Assembly: GCA_003952965.2 (NCBI GenBank)
Contig: CM025854.1
Coordinates: forward strand, 27,787,364-27,851,363
Reading direction: 5' to 3'
Origin: Morella rubra
Lineage: Eukaryota > Streptophyta > Magnoliopsida > Fagales > Myricaceae
DNA length: 64,000 bases
Below the pieces are notes generated by a model that made no database searches, was not told the DNA's origin, and worked only from the letters and a program-made list of their open reading frames with translations. Each line of letters opens with the position of its first letter. The first letter of the stretch is position 1. A program made the position numbers and the translations under genes. Shown piece by piece: positions 12,682-24,100 of the stretch.

Positions 12682-13924
12682 CTTAATTGTCCCACAAATT
12701 TGTACAATATTTTTTTAGACCCCAATACGCGCGGGATTCACCCAATGCACGGGGGATGCAAGGATCTCGGAGGCCCCAGGTCAAACACATTTGAGCCAAG
12801 CCGCGGAGTCTGAATTTTTTTGAGGGGTTCAAGTAATAATAAAATAATATACAAAAGTGAGAAGTCAGATAGTAGAAAAAAAAAAAAGTTGAAAGTACAT
12901 ATTTTTACACAGGATTTTTATTTAATTTAAAATTTTATTGCCGATTTTGTTTAAAAAAAATATAAAAATACAAAATGGAAACATTTTCATTTTCATTTTT
13001 TATTTTTTTATCACTGGGAGAGTAAATGCATTTCTAATTTTTCTTAAACAATAATGGAAAAATGCAAATAAGGAAACATTTTCAAATTTTTTCCCTTGGA
13101 CAAATAAATGGCATCCTTATTTTGCTTAAACAATAATGAAAAAATGTAAAAAGGGAAAATTTTCTATTTTTTTTGGGCAAGTAAATGCAATAACACAGCC
13201 TTTAATTATCCATAATTTTCATGTATTTGTATCGATGGGCTCCCCCCGCTGCATCGAGCTTTGTCCAAATCAGCAAAAGGGACAGGCTTCTGGTAGTTGA
13301 AAATTTGGTAACATTATTCAAATTTTGTTTGTCGAAATAAAGAAGAGTCGGCCGTCGGGTGATTTTTTTTTATTCAGTGAAAGTTTAGCAACCCTCGATT
13401 TGATTTTGATCAATTGACGAAAGACATTTCAAAAGTCCTGGGCCTTTCAAGTCTTGAAAAGAGAACGGACTACAGAGGGAGGAGAGTTGTTGTTGCCTTC
13501 CAACAAAGTTCTTGGAAATTACGTACACCTTCATATGCTAATGCTTTACGAATTTTCCAAATACATCCAGATCATGGAAAAAAGTTTTGGGACGACAACA
13601 ACCTAAATAAAAATACCTTTTTCATCGTTTATGTTCCGAGTTGCTATGATCGGCTATTTGGAATGGATCGTAAGGCTTAAAAAAAAATAACTTTTCGCCT
13701 TGACTTGAGATATTGAATGGGGCCAACAAGAATGAGAATGCGACCAATAGTTGGTCTCCCTCGTATGGACTTTGAACGGAACTCGATCCCCTATCAACTT
13801 CGGTCATTAAGTGGTTCAAAACCCTTTGAAGAAAGGAACAGACGGGAAATTACTTGCCAAATTCTAGTTCACATCTTGGCAATTCATTTGAAACTAGTGG
13901 TGGAAGCTGACAGGGTGACTCAAT
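12682..13924. other. Gene-free stretch
   Basis: AT-rich, with a GC-richer patch at 12720-12800. Related blocks around AAACAATAATG(G/A)AAAAATG, with GGAAACATTTTC-like or GGGAAAATTTTC-like text, recur at about 13045, 13120 and upstream at 12960, suggesting a worn short tandem repeat. The open frame at 13414-13680 (plus) has no recognised domain. Confidence 0.5.
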
Positions 13925-14175
13925 ATTTTTGAGGCCTTGCTTATTGTCTTTTTAAATGTAAAATTATTAATTAAATTTTTATATTCAAATTTAGCCAATA
14001 AATTATTTTCATAGATAAAATTGCTAAACCATTTAATCTATTTTAAGACATAGAAAAATCCTTTGAGAAATTGCTTTGTTTAGTAAAAAAAAAAAAAATC
14101 CACTAATTAGATGATTAATTATATTTTAGGAGAATTTGTGGGGTGTGGTGCTATTATTTAAGATTAATTATGTTA
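13925..14175 (-). repeat. Dispersed repeat, right copy of an inverted pair
   Basis: Reverse complemented, this segment aligns with 6890-7170 over more than 200 bp with substitutions and small gaps. Shared words include AAATAATAG, CCCCACAAATTCT, TTTTTACTAAACAA, TTTATCTATGAAAAT and CTAAATTTGAATAT. The two copies face opposite ways about 6.8 kb apart. Confidence 0.75.
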
Positions 14176-15028
14176 TTATTGCAAGTGATAATTTCTAGCT
14201 CTGGTTTTTTATTTTCACTTTTAATTTTGTAAATTAATTTTTAAAATATTTTTATTTTATATGCCTTTCATTAAGATATATTTCTAAAGTTTTAGACTTT
14301 TTTTTTCTCAATTTTTTTTTTTATAAAGGTAATTTCTATTTTCTAATCTATAAAGACTTTCCTAATTACGAGGCCTTACGTGTCAGCCTAGCCATGATCT
14401 GAGTCGCCTCTGGTGGACCCTTCAACATTCCGGGAAAAGTAATTTGGTAGCTGTACGTAGAAATTTAGTCGTTGCTTTTAATAATCTCATGAAAGGTTCT
14501 TCATACTGCGCTCCAGATTCGTCAGGGAGATCCCTGCTCGCCAAAATCTTGCTAGGTGCGATTCAGTGCAGGGCGTTTTGATTATATTAGGAAGTATCAG
14601 ATTTATAAGCGAGGGTATGAGCACTCGAACATAAAAATCGATCGTGACAATAAATGGTGACGGGGAGGAGGAGGAGGAAAAAAAAAAAAAGCACTCAAAG
14701 ACTCAAAGTCAACAGTAAAATATATTACGATTGTGAGTGGGACCCCTGGGATCAGTTCACGCAACCCAACAGGCAACACAACGTGGAAAGCAATTATTTT
14801 ACAGGACCGGGAAGAGGGTCGACTCAACTGTTGGTGCACAAAAAAACAAAAAAACAAAAGATGTTCTAAAGTCTCAAGTCTCTTGTTCAAACTTTTAACC
14901 AAATGCCGCGGCAATTTCCCCGTTAGATTCCATGCAAGCTTCAACATCTTTCCTCTACTTCCCCCCCACCTAAAGAAGTGGCCCCTTCTAAGGCCTTACT
15001 GGCTCTTGTTCACACTAACCTCACACTG
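14176..15028. other. Upstream region of the acyl-activating enzyme gene
   Basis: AT-rich to about 14350, then mixed composition toward the promoter. GCACTC at 14621 and 14691 flanks a segment ending in A13, a weak candidate for another poly(A)-tailed insertion. Open frames across 14603-15218 overlap the promoter and leader and have no homology I recognise. Confidence 0.5.
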
Positions 15029-15035
15029 TATAAAT
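15029..15035 (+). promoter_or_regulatory. TATA box of the acyl-activating enzyme gene
   Basis: TATAAAT lies 132 bp before the start codon. It is followed by a CT-rich leader with a CTCTCTCTCTCTCTTCTCTC tract at 15102-15121, typical of plant 5' untranslated regions. A start site about 30 bp downstream would give a leader of roughly 100 nt. Confidence 0.65.
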
Positions 15036-15166
15036 TCCCCATTCTATCTTAGTCTTCACGTACATCAAACCCACCCCTCCCTCCTCACTCACTCTCTGCT
15101 TCTCTCTCTCTCTCTTCTCTCCGCACATCGCCTTCCAAACTTTCAAGTCAGTCCCAAGAAACTTCA

Positions 15167-17039
15167 ATGGATCAGCTACCGAAATGTGGAGCCAATTATG
15201 CCCCTCTCACCCCTGTGACTTTCATAAAGAGAGCATCTATGGTTTATGCCAATCGCACCTCTGTGATATATGAGCGCACCCGCTTCACATGGAGGCAAAC
15301 GTACGAGCGTTGCTGCCGCCTTGCTTCCTCTCTTCGTGCCCTCAACATAGCCAAGAACGATGTTGTAAGTTTGCCTTCCCACTGATGATGAGCTTTTTGC
15401 GCAAGAACAAGTAAATTTGTTCTGTGATATATATTCAAAGGAACTAATTATTTGCTTGCCAATTAATTAATATGTGCAGGTGTCTGTGTTGGCTCCTAAC
15501 ATTCCAGCCATGTATGAGATGCATTTTGCGGTGCCTATGGCTGGGGCTGTGCTGAACACAATAAACACCCGGCTCGATGCTAAAACCATAGCCACCATTC
15601 TGAGACATTCTGAAGCGAAGGTCTTCTTTGTGGACTGCCAGTGCGTGCAGCTGGCACGTGAGGCTCTCCGGATACTCATGGGAGCCTGGAAGGATTCTCT
15701 TGTAGCCGAGTCATCCATCCCTTTGGTGATTGTCATCGATGACATTGACTCACCCACCGGCGTCCGGCTGGGCGAGTTGGAGTACGAGCAACTCGTCCGC
15801 AAGGGCAATCCGAGGTACGTTCCCGCTGAGCTCGATGATGAGTGGGATCCAATTGCTTTGAATTACACGTCGGGAACAACATCGGAACCGAAAGGAGTGG
15901 TGTACAGCCACAGAGGTGCCTACCTTAGCACCCTCAGCTTAATTCTAGGATGGGAAATGGGAAGTGAGCCTGTGTACCTCTGGACACTTCCCATGTTCCA
16001 TTGCAACGGGTGGACCTTCACTTGGGGAATAGCGGCTCGCGGCGGGACCAATGTTTGCCTGCGCAACACAACAGCCTCAGACATCTACCGGAGCATTGCT
16101 ATGCACAAGGTCACACATATGTGCTGTGCGCCCATCATTTTCAACATCCTCCTTCAGGCAGAACCGAAGGAGCGCGGCCGGGAGATTACACCCCCTGTCC
16201 AAATTCTCACCGGAGGAGCACCCCCGCCGGCAGCGCTTCTTGAAAAAATAGAGCCCCTCGGATTCCACGTCACGCATGCTTACGGCCTCACGGAGGCAAC
16301 CGGACCGGCCCTTGTGTGCGAGTGGCAGGCCAAGTGGAATAAACTGGAGCGCAATGATCAGGCAAAACTCAAGGCACGTCAAGGTATTAGCATACTGACG
16401 CTGGCCGATGTGGACGTAAAGGATTTGAAAACAATGGCCAGTGTACCCTATGACGGAAAAACTATGGGGGAGATTGTCCTACGTGGAAGCAGCATCATGA
16501 AGGGCTACTTCAAGGACCAAAACGCCACGTCCAAAGCGTTCAAGAATGGCTGGTTCTTAACAGGTGACGTTGGGGTTGTACATCCAGATGGGTATTTGGA
16601 AATCAAGGATAGGTCCAAGGACGTGATCATATCCGGAGGCGAAAACATCAGCAGCGTAGAAGTGGAGTCGGTGCTATATAAGCACCCAAGAGTGCTGGAA
16701 GCAGCAGTGGTGGCGATGCCGCACCCGCACTGGGGAGAGAGCCCCTGCGCTTTTCTCGCCCTCCAGAAGAACCCGGCCGGCAAAACCGACGACGTGAGCG
16801 AGGAACAGATCATCTCCTATTGCAGGAAAAATCTTCCCCGCTTCATGATTCCAAAGAAGGTCGAGTTCTTGAAGGAGCTGCCAAAGAACGCAACAGGGAA
16901 GATCTTGAAAAATGAACTCAGGGCTAAAGCAAAGGACCTTGTTGTCTCCGACCATAGTTCCAAAGACTCCAGTCAAGTCTTTACACAAGCGGTTCCTCCA
17001 TATCGTGAGCAGATGCTGCAGGCTTTGTCCCGTCTCTGA
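15167..17039 (+). CDS. Peroxisomal acyl-activating enzyme (acyl-CoA ligase, AAE1/AAE7-like)
   Basis: Exons 15167-15364 and 15480-17039 join in frame (GT at 15365, AG at 15479) to give 585 residues. The ANL-superfamily enzyme activates a carboxylic acid with ATP to an acyl-adenylate, then forms the CoA thioester. Visible signatures are the P-loop TSGTTSEPKG at 196-205, YGLTEATG at 334-341, TGD at 427-429, KDRSKDVIISGGENIS from 442, and catalytic Lys540 in NATGKIL. The protein ends in Ser-Arg-Leu, a type 1 peroxisomal signal. Length and the N-terminal NYAPLTPVTF motif match plant clade VI enzymes, which include acetate, butyrate, branched-chain and benzoate-type ligases. The substrate cannot be read from sequence. 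The start is supported by the family N-terminus and the TATA box 132 bp upstream. No frame breaks are seen. Confidence 0.93.
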
Positions 17040-17105
17040 AAGTAGTGTTGAACCCGGAACAAAATAACGGTGTACAGTACTATGCTTGCTAATCAAAGAT
17101 ATTTA

Positions 17106-17106
<1 letters not shown>

Positions 17107-17164
<58 letters not shown>
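17107..17164. repeat. (TA)n microsatellite in the 3' flank of the acyl-activating enzyme
   Basis: About 29 uninterrupted TA dinucleotides start 68 bp after the stop codon at 17039. This is likely within or just beyond the 3' untranslated region. Such a tract is self-complementary and is expected to vary in length between individuals. Confidence 0.95.
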
Positions 17165-17172
<8 letters not shown>

Positions 17173-19259
17173 AATAGGTTTTGGTGTTGATGATCATGAG
17201 GGAATATATCTATGAGATATATTGAAGAGAGCCATATTGATATAGATAATAAAATTTTATCTTTCATCCTCATATAGCAAGGATAACGATTTACGCGATA
17301 GAGCATCCTAAAGTAGTAGTCTAGTAGAAATAATCTTAGTCAAACATACCCAAAAATGGTAGAAATCTTCACATATACCCAAAATGATAAAGAAAAATAA
17401 ATGATCATCCAGGTTCAAGTACTTGTATTATATATACGATATTTAGATCGTGATTGTCATCCTCTACGCTAATGGCTTATCTTCCATATCCAATTACATG
17501 GCAGGCTTTTTATCCTTTTTTGAGTGCACAAGCGAATATATCATGTGGCATATAAAATCTTACGCCACTCTGCTTTCGCGCTATGATTGAAGTCTTGAAT
17601 CATCCTTCCATCATCGATGCCACAAATGGGGATCCCTGTTTCGCACTGAAGATGACCAAATATACATAAACGTCACAAGCTGGCAGACGATTCTGTCTTC
17701 GGTCTAATAAGCAGTTGCATGCCGTTTGTCAATATTCATACCTCTTTAATAATTAGTTGGTTTATTCCACTAGTGGAGGCCGATGAGCTTAGATACGAAA
17801 TTACAATAAAAAAAAAAAAAAAAAGCAAATAAAACGGATACTTTAAATGGGGTGCAGAATCGCGAGGGCCTATCCAAAATCCGCCAAAGATTCGGGGTTT
17901 GAGGGGTCCAAGTAAAAGCACTTCTTTTAGATCTTTGTGGTAAGAGGGTGGAAGGCTTTTATTCAAATTGCATGGTGAAATTTGGTTAGAAATAGATACA
18001 ACAGGTATATATAGTTCAGGATAAAAAATTGTAAAGAATTTGTCTGGTGCTTAATAGAGAATTGGGTGGCTGGAAAAAAAGAGTTTGAGACTCTATGGAC
18101 GACGGTGCATAAAAGATGAAACTCGTGCTTATATTGCAAATTATCAACCTCAGACCGCTATGTTTCGAGTGAGATTGAAGCCAAGCAACGATTTCATATG
18201 TCCCGATGGAGTCCAATTACAAACGCTCTACGTCCAACATTAACTTCTTCTCACGAAACCCTCGACGGTGGTCTGTTCGAGTTAATTAAAGAGAATGTAT
18301 ATAGACTTCTAAGACTTGTCGTGTCCTTTGATACATCTAGGTTCCTTTTGCCAAGACCCTTAAACTTATCAAATCTAATTGTTTTCTCCTCACATTTTTC
18401 TTTAGATGAGCCCACTATGGAACTGCTCCTCTTAACCCTTCACGTTGGAGAAACGAAAACTAATAAAGGACTTCTAAAATCTACCAAATCTAATAAATTG
18501 GCTCAAAACAACACGTGTGACGCGTGCGTAAAAGAAGAGGTCAAGGACCATGACTCGAATGACGCGCGCGTGCAGTAAAGAAGAGGTCGGGAAGCACGAC
18601 GTACGTTTTTCACATGCTCGAATATCTGGCGCATTATTCACGCGGCTGGACCCTGTACGTACCAGCCAGTCGTTACATCGAAACCGTTCGACATATAAAA
18701 GGCTGCAATATTATTGAAGCCTCATAAAAGGAAAGGGTAGGACTAGGACGAAGATAGTATCTCAAGAGCTAACTGCTAAAGGATGAGAAGCACGTAATTC
18801 GTCTAAGCAAGAGCCAGCCAAGAAGATCGCAATACTCATCACAGGAGAAAAGGAGATGATTGCGAAGCTCGACAACAATGGCAATCACCTTTAATCACGT
18901 CCCACAACGTCGCCCCCAATGTGTCACTCCTGAAACCTACAAAAGTTTTTTAGCAAATCGGCCCCTCACGTGCAGGGGCCCAATGGGTAAGATGCCATAT
19001 GATTAGATACGTAAAACAGGGCAGCCTCCATCTCCTCCTCTCGTTTTCTCCTCGGAAGCAGAGAAAAGAACGAAAAGAAAACAACACAAAATATCTGGCT
19101 CAAGTGAATGGACGTTTCCGGGAACTGGCCAAACCTGTCCATTCTTTAAGGGGGCACTTTTGTGCCCACAACCACGAGTGGAACAACTCAGTTTTGGAGC
19201 ACTAACTTGAGCTGATATTTTGAACTCGTTCTGTTACGTTATCTCGAGAACACATATAG
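17165..19259. other. Intergenic region with one promoter-like segment
   Basis: No coding gene recognised. A17 lies at about 17808-17824. From 18500 to 18700 there are ACGTG-type and GCGCGC motifs followed by TATAAAAGG at 18694-18702. The only frame downstream of that box is a 12-codon ORF starting at 18856. Open frames at 18198-18578 and 18999-19205 show no domain. Confidence 0.5.
18694..18702 (+). promoter_or_regulatory. Orphan TATA-box-like site
   Basis: TATAAAAGG sits in a GC-richer context with ACGTG-type motifs upstream, as in stress-regulated plant promoters. No protein-coding gene of recognisable kind follows. It may drive a non-coding transcript, be a remnant of a lost gene, or be chance. 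Confidence 0.35.
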
Positions 19260-19520
19260 GTTATGCTTGGTTCAGTTTTGAAAATCTTTTTTTTGTGTAA
19301 TGATTAAGATAATTTTTTTTTTAATTTATTGGAGGTAGTGTAGATTTTTTTGGGTTTGGTAAAAAGTTTGTTAAAAATTATTAGAGTTTGTAAAAAATTT
19401 GTTAAAAATTGTTGGAGTTTGTAAATAGTTATTGGAGTTTGTAAAAAAAAATATTGGAATTGATGAAAAAGTGAGTGTAGAAAATTTTTGAAATTTTTTT
19501 GCGAATTAGCCAAACATAGC
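19260..19520. mobile_element. PIF/Harbinger-like MITE
   Basis: The left end is GTTATGCTTGGTTCAG. The reverse complement of the right end is GCTATGTTTGGCTAAT. Flanks are TAG on the left and TAA on the right, close to the 3-bp TWA duplication of this superfamily. The 261-bp interior contains internal repeats of GTTAAAAATTRTTRGAGTTT and no ORF. Related ends occur at 30829-31026. Confidence 0.6.
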
Positions 19521-19536
19521 TAATTCCACTTTCTAA

Positions 19537-20019
19537 GAACATTCCTAGCAGGTTCTCTATTCTATACATTTTGGTTAGAATAGAGAACCAATTTAACAAA
19601 AAAGTCAAAAAAAACACCATGTAGCAGCTTATCTATTATAACAAATTTTAACATGTGAACAGTAGTTCTCTATTTTTAGAGAACTACTATTCACTTCACT
19701 ATCTTAAAATATTAATATTTATCTTTTTCTTTTCTTTTCTTTTCTTCCTCCAGATCTCACATTCTCTCTCTTTTATTTTATTTTTTTCTTTTTATTTTCT
19801 TCCTTCCATACCCTTAAAAACAAATATTTAAAAATATAAATGTTAGAGAAAGAATAAAGAAATATTTGAAAAGTAATATTTAAATAGAATAGTAAAAAAT
19901 AGATAGTTAAAATAAAGAAGCTGCTGGGAGTGTTTTTAAAAAGTTGATAGTTAAAATAGAGAAGTGTACTTTTCAGTTAAAGTAGATAATCAAATTTGAA
20001 GAAGCTGCTAAGAATACTC
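19537..20019. mobile_element. Second MITE with TAA target duplication
   Basis: The left end GAACATTCCTAGCAG and the reverse-complemented right end GAGTATTCTTAGCAG match at 12 of 15 positions. TAA flanks both sides (19534-19536 and 20020-20022). The 483-bp element is AT-rich and holds an 18-bp-arm hairpin at 19655-19694 and a TTTTCTTTTCTTTTC tract. It lies 16 bp from the preceding MITE. Confidence 0.65.
19655..19694. repeat. Hairpin inside the MITE
   Basis: GTGAACAGTAGTTCTCTA at 19655-19672 is followed by a four-base loop and its complement TAGAGAACTACTATTCAC at 19677-19694, with one mismatch. It is the internal palindrome of the element at 19537-20019. Confidence 0.8.
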
Positions 20020-21137
20020 TAATTCCTCGTAAAGATCTATTTCCTGTTTCAAAAGAAGAGATCTTTCCTCGCTGTGGAAGATTTCAAATGCTGGATATTA
20101 TTAACCCGGACAAGAGTATTGTTTTTAGTCTTGTTTCAAATTTTCGAGCCGTCAAGTATGTCACTTGAAGATTCTTACAACCACTAAAGATTTTCTGGTT
20201 TCTATAATTATTTAAAGAGTTATAAATCTATTTAGTCCATGGATTTTAATCAATTTTAATAAATAATTTTTAAATTAATCATAAAGATCCTTAAATTTAT
20301 AATTTTTATCAAACAAGTTCTTTTTTTAAATTTCTATGTATAAAGTTAACAATTCATATCCATTTTCAAAACACGTCAATCAAAACTAAAATCACGTTAC
20401 TTGTAATTTTTGTAAGTTTTATTTCATAATTTTTTCTATGCTTTTGTTTTCTAAAATAGTTTAAATAATTTAAAAATATTTTTTAAAATAAAAAAATTAA
20501 GAAATTTTTTTTAAAAAATTACAAGTCACGTTATTTTAATTTTTAGATAACACATGTGAACTTACGTGATCAAGTTGAAAATCAAAGACGATTTGTTAAA
20601 AAAAGTCAAAACTAAGAATGAAATGAATACATAACCCTTATTAAAATGTGAATTTTAGATTTATCTTGAAAAGAACGGACGAAAAGCACCTAAGACGGCG
20701 AGGCCGGAGGAAAAAATGCCCAATAAACAAAGCCGCGCTTTTAAGGAAGCAAAAGAGATGGTGGTCGTCCAACCCAGTCAAGACGGGAACGTCAAGAGCA
20801 ATCCGCCAAATGACCCAAGGCATCTAAAGTTTTAAACTTTGTATCGGTAAACTTGTGGCATCCAAACAGCAAGATGATAATGCATGGAATACTTTGTGAA
20901 CTATAAATTGGGTTGTCAACAAATAGTGGAACAGATCACACGATTAACATAGCTCAAGCGTCCAGAGAAATGGTAGTATACACATTTCAGCTCATATATT
21001 CTATCACTTCAATTCCATTTCTTTAAATGCATAATCTATCCCACACAGCTGGTTCATTTCCAAAGTACAATGCCATTTATTTATGTGCACATCCAGCAAA
21101 CCAAAGGGCAGACCTAGAACTGATATTCAAAAGTACT
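20020..21137. other. 3' flank of the RAB5-like gene
   Basis: AT-rich to about 20640, including a degenerate repeat with words such as AATCTATTTAGTCCATGG and AAATCCTTAAATTT seen in related form near 450-700. No coding signal. The part next to 21138 is the presumed 3' untranslated region of the minus-strand GTPase gene. Confidence 0.5.
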
Positions 21138-24100
21138 TTATGAACAGCATGATGTAGCTTGGGATCCATCTGCAGGTCTGTCCACAAGAACCATCCCTGG
21201 GGGGTTCTGAGCAGGCTGAGCTCTAGGCAACCTTTTAGCTGTTTAGGGAAGAATTTCAGGTCATGGGGCACAAGAATGAAAAGTGAATCCGAAAATGAAG
21301 TTAAAATGCTAATAACTTAAGGAGGTACCAAAAACACTAAACACAAGATACTCCGTAAACAGCCATAATTCTATGATGTTTCAAACGCAAGCAATTCATA
21401 TGATTAAATACTTAGATCAGTGTCATTCGCAGCTAAGACTAACAGAGCAAGCAAGGAGCTATAATCAATTCATAGGTCAGACTACTGATCTGACAGCAGC
21501 CGGAAGGCAAAAGGAAAGATGACTAATGCGTATATGAATTTCCCATGAGATGCATAAATAACAGGTCACATAAAAATTTCTAAAACAACTGGCGAATTGG
21601 AAAGTGAAAAGGAAGAATAGTCACTCTAACCCAGTCAAAAGACAAATCTTAAAGAATGATGATTGTTTGAGAGGAATAACAGGTCACGTAAAAATTCCTA
21701 AAACAACTGGCAAATAGGAAAGTGAAAAGGAAAAATAATCTCTTTAACCTAGTCAAAGATGAGTTTGTAGTATGATGATTGTTGGGATTGTGAAAATGAA
21801 AAGGAAAATAATCTCTTTCACCCAGTCATAGTATGCTTAAAAATTATGATTTCTGGGATTGTGAAAATGAAAAGGAAAATAATCTCTTTCACCCAGTCAT
21901 ATTACGCTTAAAAACGATGATTTTTGGGAGGGTTAACAACACGAGTAGGCCGAGCAGCAGACTTCTAACACAAAGAGCCTGATAGAGACACCCATACAAC
22001 TGATTTAGTTCAAGCATGTGTTAGTTTAAGCTGCAGTCGACAGCCAGTTTATAACAGTAGATCTAAGTACAGAGAGGTCTGCAGAAAACAGTCTACAAGA
22101 GCGGAACTTGTGGATGTACACAATGTATATTGCTGCAACTAGGCGCTAAGTTACCTGTGGGAACTTAACTCTCATCGTATGACTTGAAGATCACAAACAA
22201 CACTTATAGTCAACAGCAGAACGAAGAAAATGTCCACTAAGTGACAATAAGGCCCATTTTAAAAATAACAACACTAACTTTCTTTTTTCTAAAAAGGTGC
22301 AATTAGTCATAACACAATGGTAACCCAGGTCTAATACTTCTACTTCTGATAAGGAATGTGGGATGTTTAATGGAATATCAAGGTAAAACTCATAGCAGGA
22401 AAGACTATGCCCATTTTGTTAACATTGCCATAAATTTAAAACGTATAAACAGTCAACTAAACAAAACAAAATTAAAAGAACTAAAAAGATGCCAAGATAT
22501 AATCTTCATGCAGTAGCAATGAATGTACCATACCTATTTCATGGAATATATCATTGACATTGACAGCAGTTTTGGCAGAGGTCTCCACAAAAAAGAGTCC
22601 ATTTTCCTCAGCATACACACGTGCCTCCTGCAACCCCAATAAGTTAAGCACAACAAACACATGATTCAAGAGAGAACAAAATACAACAGGTAGATTTATT
22701 GAACTATAGGAGATAATTACCCATGTCAACTAAAGCAAGTCATTAGAGACAAAGAAACAACAAAACAAAATGCCAGGATATTAAGTTTGACAAGTTACAG
22801 CATTCAGTAAGTTTTTTTATTAAAGTGAGTTCGGCGACAACAATAAAGAGAAACAAAAACAAGAGGAAAGAGATTCAGCCCTAATCTCATATCAAGAATA
22901 TGGTTGTTTGGTTTTCTTTTGTAAGCAAGAATAAGGTTGGAAGGAAAATAAACATTTCAGTCCCTTAAAAAGTGAGATAAACAAGCTAAAAACTGAAGAA
23001 GAAAAGGGTACTACAGAATAAATTCACTGTTATAATAACTAACCAGAATTTAGTGCTAGCTCACAGGCTTAATATACTACAATCCAGAATTCTACAGAAC
23101 TAGTGGGGCAACAAGTTCAAGCTAGGCACTATGTTCCTACCTTATAAGATGTACCTCATAAAACTCCAAATCATAATGTAGAGATGCTAACTAGGAACTG
23201 TTGTTACAAATGCCTTTAGTACAGTAGCAGGTGTATGCTACTCCAAACTAAACACCTTTGCATCCACAAAGATCATTGATAGAACTGACAACACAGGAAT
23301 TTTTCAACCCAAGTAATACCGAAACATCATGTAAGACTGACCAAAATGATGAAACTAATATGGTGGGGAGGTGGAGCAAATAGGACAAGATTAGAGGGAA
23401 GGCTCATTCAAAGCAAACAGTGCTGTTCAGTAAGATCACCGAATGGAACTTGCTTCGGGAATAAGGAAGTATTGCTGTCATTTTCTCAATTGTTAAATAG
23501 GTTCTAAGGAGAGCAGATTTTGGTTGATGTTGCAATGTTGCATTCAGCAGATGATTAGTTTCGATTCATTATGTCTGAGGTTGAGTTTTGGAAGTCATTT
23601 CTTAAGCTCTGGTTAGTGGTGAGCCCTTCTGTACGTACTTTAGTCATATGTCAGCTATGTAAACTTAAAAAAACTTGTCTCCAGGCTAAGTAGGTAGTGG
23701 CGTAGTGCTTTCAGCAGTTAACCAACAAATCTGGAAAGCCAGTTTCTTTTTTGATGTCTGCAACCCTAAACACAAATCTCCCAACTCCCAAAACAACCTG
23801 AACTGATCTGTTAGTTTCCCTTAAATAGACCCCAAAAACTGTAGATTTATACTCATTAGCTGCTGAAGCATAAGATCCTACATCACAAAACCTCAAAGTT
23901 GTGCCATTAAAGAAATCCATCAGAAGCTACAAACTGATTGGCTTAATTAAAAGAAGTGAAGAAATCTGAAAATCTATGTGTTGGATCTAAAAGAAGGTAC
24001 TGAACAGAGAAAAGCAAGTGAAATCACCCTTTGGCAAAAGGGAGTGCAAAGCAGAGCACCAACAGAAAAGGAAATTGGATTTTGGAGTAAGAGGGCATGA

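Noticed and set aside
13414..13680. 88-codon plus-strand ORF
   Set aside because: No recognisable domain or supporting splice structure; overlaps an opposing ORF of similar quality.
14603..15218. ORFs on both strands upstream of the acyl-activating enzyme
   Set aside because: They overlap the TATA box, CT-rich leader and true start codon in other frames and show no homology.
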